The notes below the pieces were generated by a model. It did no database searches, had not been told where the DNA came from, and worked only from the letters and a program-made list of their open reading frames with translations. Of a DNA stretch of 64,000 bases, positions 61,435-64,000 are shown one piece after another. The stretch's first letter is position 1. Every line of letters begins with the position of its first letter. Location: positions 62,001-126,000 of the forward strand of contig NZ_PEBJ01000004.1 in the NCBI RefSeq assembly GCF_002802915.1, in the 5' to 3' direction. This DNA comes from Bifidobacterium felsineum. GTDB lineage: Bacteria; Actinomycetota; Actinomycetes; Actinomycetales; Bifidobacteriaceae. Both the position numbers and the translations under genes were made by a program.

Positions 61435-63954
61435 TCAGACCAGCTGCCGCTTGCGCCAGATGATGTGTCCGGCCGCCGCGACAAGCATCGCGAAGCCCAG
61501 ACCACCGGCACCTGCGATCAGCCATTGACGGCCCATGGTGCCACCGGTAAGCGGCAACCGGGAAACTGCCAGAAGCTTGTTGGTGATCTTGCCGGCGTTC
61601 ACCGTGAATTCCGGATCAGTGGAAGAATCACCTGCCGGCAGCACCTTGACGTCATAGGTCTGGGCGGACTTGGCATAACCGTTCGGCGCTTTGGTCTCTT
61701 CGAGCGTGTATTCGCCCCACTTGAGGCCGGTGACCTTGAGATTGTCAGGATTGCCGGCAGCGGCATCGTCGGTGCCGTCATCCATCACGGTCTTGCTGTC
61801 GAAACCTGCTGCAGCAGCATCCTTAGCGGTGAGAGTCCATTCGGAGCCAGGCAAAGTCTTGGACTGGTTGCTCTGATCGACCTTCTGCCATTGGATGGCA
61901 CCCGGCTTGGCGGTGTTGGTCACTGTGCAGGTGACGTTCGCACCTTGCTGCAGGTTCATGGTCTGCGTGCCGTCTGTACGTTTGGTGACTTTGACAGCAT
62001 TGCCTTGCTCGTCCACGCATGACCAATCGCCGGCGGAATATCCGCCGAAGTACTGGTACGTGGAGTTTTCATTAGGCGCCTCGCCCAGGGTGTAGGTTCC
62101 GGGGGCAAGCAGGGTCTTAGCTATGGACTGCTTCGTCACTGTGCTTTCAGTAGTGACATCGCCGGCCGGCACAGCCGATTGGATGCCGTATGTTCCACTG
62201 TTCTTCGTCGCGGACAGCGACCAGTCGGACGGCTTCGCGCCAAATGAACCGGCGTTCGTATTGTCTACGGCCTTCGTAAGCGTCAGGCTTGGCACATTGA
62301 CCTGAATGACCGGGCGGTCATAGGCGGCACTTTTCTGCTCACTGACCACAGGATCCTGTCCCTCGACCTGCGTCACTGTTTTGTAGAGAACGTTTGCGGT
62401 AGTGGAACCATCGGCGTTATCCGCATTCGAGTAGAAACCAGGCTTGCCGGAGCTGGTGGTGTTGCCTTCCGCATCGGTGCCTTGGTCGCCAATGCTTGGA
62501 TATTGGCCGGAATGGTCGATGAAGTATTGGTACGCCTCGTCAGAAGGCTTGAGTTTGATCGAAACCGTGTAGGTGACGTTTGGACTGAGCACAGTGCCCT
62601 GCGGGAAGTTCAATTCCAGCTGCTTGGTTTGCTGATTATAGGTTGGCTGCATCGTTTGGGCAGCTGCATCCGTCGTCGTCACATCGTCGCCATTTACATC
62701 GCGAGCGGAAGCCTCTATTGATACGCCTGTGCCGCCAAGATTGTCAGTGCTCACCGCATAGCCGGACAAGGTGTCCTTGATGAGCACATCCTGATACTTC
62801 GAATTAGTGATGATATGTTGGATGATGGCATCAAAGGCATTCGCCAGCTTTGTGGCATCGGTGCCGTCGAAGAAGGTGCCTTTTGGCTCAATCGTATCGG
62901 CGAAATCCTTCATCTTCGTGTTGGCTTCGGAACCCGTGCTCACCGCATATAACACTGCGCCATTGCGCCTGCCCGCGGCGCTGACGGCAGCATTGAAATT
63001 GTAATTCTTGTAGTCGTGATCAGGCAGACCCGTTCCGTAAACATGTTCCACAGGCCTATGATTTTTGCCGTCGTAGTAATCACAATCGCCATATGTAGAC
63101 TTACCTTCGGCTACCATGCCGCAATCCGTATTCATGGAACTGTTGCGGAACGTTGGAGCACCATCGGAGACGAACACAATGTACTTATGTGCACCAGTGC
63201 GATTGGTTTGCAGCAGATTTGCATTGTCGAGGGCTGCTTCCCAATTCGTACCACCACCATTCTCATAGCTCACGTCCATGGAATCGAATGAGTTAATGAC
63301 ATCCTGAGCCGAGGTGCTCCATTGGCCACCGCCGAGGTTCTCAATTGTTGATTTGGTGTCGAAATCAACCACAGACATCTGCACCTGCTGATCAACAGGC
63401 AATGCAGCATTGTCGACAGTCAAGAGTTTCTGAGCCAGAGACGATGCCGCAGCTTTCGCGATATCCCAACGAGAGGGGTTTGCATACGCTTTGCACTCCC
63501 ACGCCTTTGTAATTTCGTTATATTCCGAATCGGTGCACGATGACATACTGCCGGAGCTATCCATCACCAGCACCACGTCGGCGGGCTCGCGTTTCTCTTC
63601 GGTGCTGGCACGGGAGGCACCGGTCACGTCCAGGCTCAGCCAGTAAGTGCCGTCATTGTTGTACTTGATGTATTTGCGATGGGCGGGAGCACCGAGATCA
63701 GTGTCAGCGGCAGCCTTCTCGTCAGCGGCTGGACGCAGCGCGGCGGCTTCGGCAGTCTCTTTAGTCTGCTTCTGCGTAAACGAATCACCAGTCTTGACTA
63801 ACGATTGACCAGCTGCCTGATTAGCCAAAGCTGGTGAACTCACAGCAGCCAAAACACCTGCCATCGCTACAGCGACAACGATGGCCGCAAGCCGTTTGCC
63901 GCCTTTCGCAGCCATGGCCAAAACAGCGTTAAGCCATTGCGCAATCTTCTTCAT
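61435..63954 (-). CDS. Fimbrial tip/minor pilin with VWA domain (FimB-like)
   Basis: An 839-residue wall-anchored protein. A signal peptide ends near residue 45 (AIVVAVAMAGVLAAVSSPAL). The VWA domain (residues about 125-395) has an intact MIDAS motif in VVLVMDSSGSMSS. Cna-B-type domains follow (FDSKTVMDDGTDDA; LKWGEYTLEETKAPNGYAK with the E-box Glu). The C-terminus is LPLTG, a hydrophobic segment and WRKRQL. Such proteins cap sortase-built pili and bind host or matrix ligands. The start at 63954 has GAGGAGAG upstream; 63984 is less likely. It precedes the backbone pilin by 157 bases, which hold no clear feature. Confidence 0.92.
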   Translation of the reverse strand: MKKIAQWLNAVLAMAAKGGKRLAAIVVAVAMAGVLAAVSSPALANQAAGQSLVKTGDSFTQKQTKETAEAAALRPAADEKAAADTDLGAPAHRKYIKYNNDGTYWLSLDVTGASRASTEEKREPADVVLVMDSSGSMSSCTDSEYNEITKAWECKAYANPSRWDIAKAAASSLAQKLLTVDNAALPVDQQVQMSVVDFDTKSTIENLGGGQWSTSAQDVINSFDSMDVSYENGGGTNWEAALDNANLLQTNRTGAHKYIVFVSDGAPTFRNSSMNTDCGMVAEGKSTYGDCDYYDGKNHRPVEHVYGTGLPDHDYKNYNFNAAVSAAGRRNGAVLYAVSTGSEANTKMKDFADTIEPKGTFFDGTDATKLANAFDAIIQHIITNSKYQDVLIKDTLSGYAVSTDNLGGTGVSIEASARDVNGDDVTTTDAAAQTMQPTYNQQTKQLELNFPQGTVLSPNVTYTVSIKLKPSDEAYQYFIDHSGQYPSIGDQGTDAEGNTTSSGKPGFYSNADNADGSTTANVLYKTVTQVEGQDPVVSEQKSAAYDRPVIQVNVPSLTLTKAVDNTNAGSFGAKPSDWSLSATKNSGTYGIQSAVPAGDVTTESTVTKQSIAKTLLAPGTYTLGEAPNENSTYQYFGGYSAGDWSCVDEQGNAVKVTKRTDGTQTMNLQQGANVTCTVTNTAKPGAIQWQKVDQSNQSKTLPGSEWTLTAKDAAAAGFDSKTVMDDGTDDAAAGNPDNLKVTGLKWGEYTLEETKAPNGYAKSAQTYDVKVLPAGDSSTDPEFTVNAGKITNKLLAVSRLPLTGGTMGRQWLIAGAGGLGFAMLVAAAGHIIWRKRQLV

Positions 63955-64000
63955 CGAGCTCTCCTCGCCAAACACGTTCGGCATGTGCTGCGCAGATACA

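Overview
The window looks like a chromosomal segment of a bifidobacterium, most likely Bifidobacterium longum or a close relative. The basis is its high GC content, actinobacterial gene orders (coaD, a SepIVA-like gene, DUF177, rpmF, rnc; then rpsP, a KH protein, rimM), a solute-binding-protein sugar transporter next to a LacI regulator, and LPXTG-type pilins. This is recognition from gene content; no database search was run. No tRNA, rRNA, CRISPR array or prophage was seen.

Layout. 0-22 kb is mostly core metabolism and translation: nicotinate phosphoribosyltransferase, a MerR regulator divergent from an aldo/keto reductase, coaD to rnc, ilvBN, a FitAB-like toxin-antitoxin pair, an Uup-like ABC-F ATPase, cysS, a cation diffusion facilitator, ffh, an EEP-family hydrolase, and rpsP-KH-rimM. 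22-29.6 kb is a minus-strand carbohydrate locus. A LacI regulator is followed by a lipoprotein binding protein, two permeases and a large six-hairpin-like glycosidase; shared operator boxes lie in front of both the regulator and the binding protein. An aldo/keto reductase sits at the edge. 29.7-33.5 kb is a three-gene surface glycan operon (GT4, flippase, GT2) with a nine-G tract at its 5' end. 33.8-44 kb is one giant anchored adhesin of about 3,400 residues, broken by a two-base frameshift; it carries 16 pilin-like modules, five of which are duplicated as a 2.1 kb block. 44.4-50 kb holds DUF2207 and LemA membrane proteins and a MacB-like exporter pair. 50-57 kb holds an endonuclease-like gene between two 210-base repeats, pnp with a 200-residue Arg/Asp tail, rpsO, a membrane protein and a decayed IS3 OrfA-like gene. 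57-64 kb is a pilus locus: a VWA tip pilin and a backbone pilin with an in-frame amber codon, with no sortase visible. Just downstream, where a sortase might be expected, is a gene for a ComEC-like metallo-beta-lactamase-fold protein with an unknown 400-residue N-terminus.

The most unusual sequence-level signal is a set of intergenic elements of about 180-210 bases (16001, 50067, 51521, 56868). Each holds a short word repeated about six times in alternating orientation, so it can fold as three consecutive hairpins. The word differs between loci but keeps a common outline. They sit at gene 3' ends, mostly between convergent genes, as does a cluster of 3-base-loop hairpins after pncB. The second theme is breakage of surface genes (giant adhesin, major pilin) by tiny lesions while core genes are intact, together with homopolymer tracts of the kind that cause phase variation.
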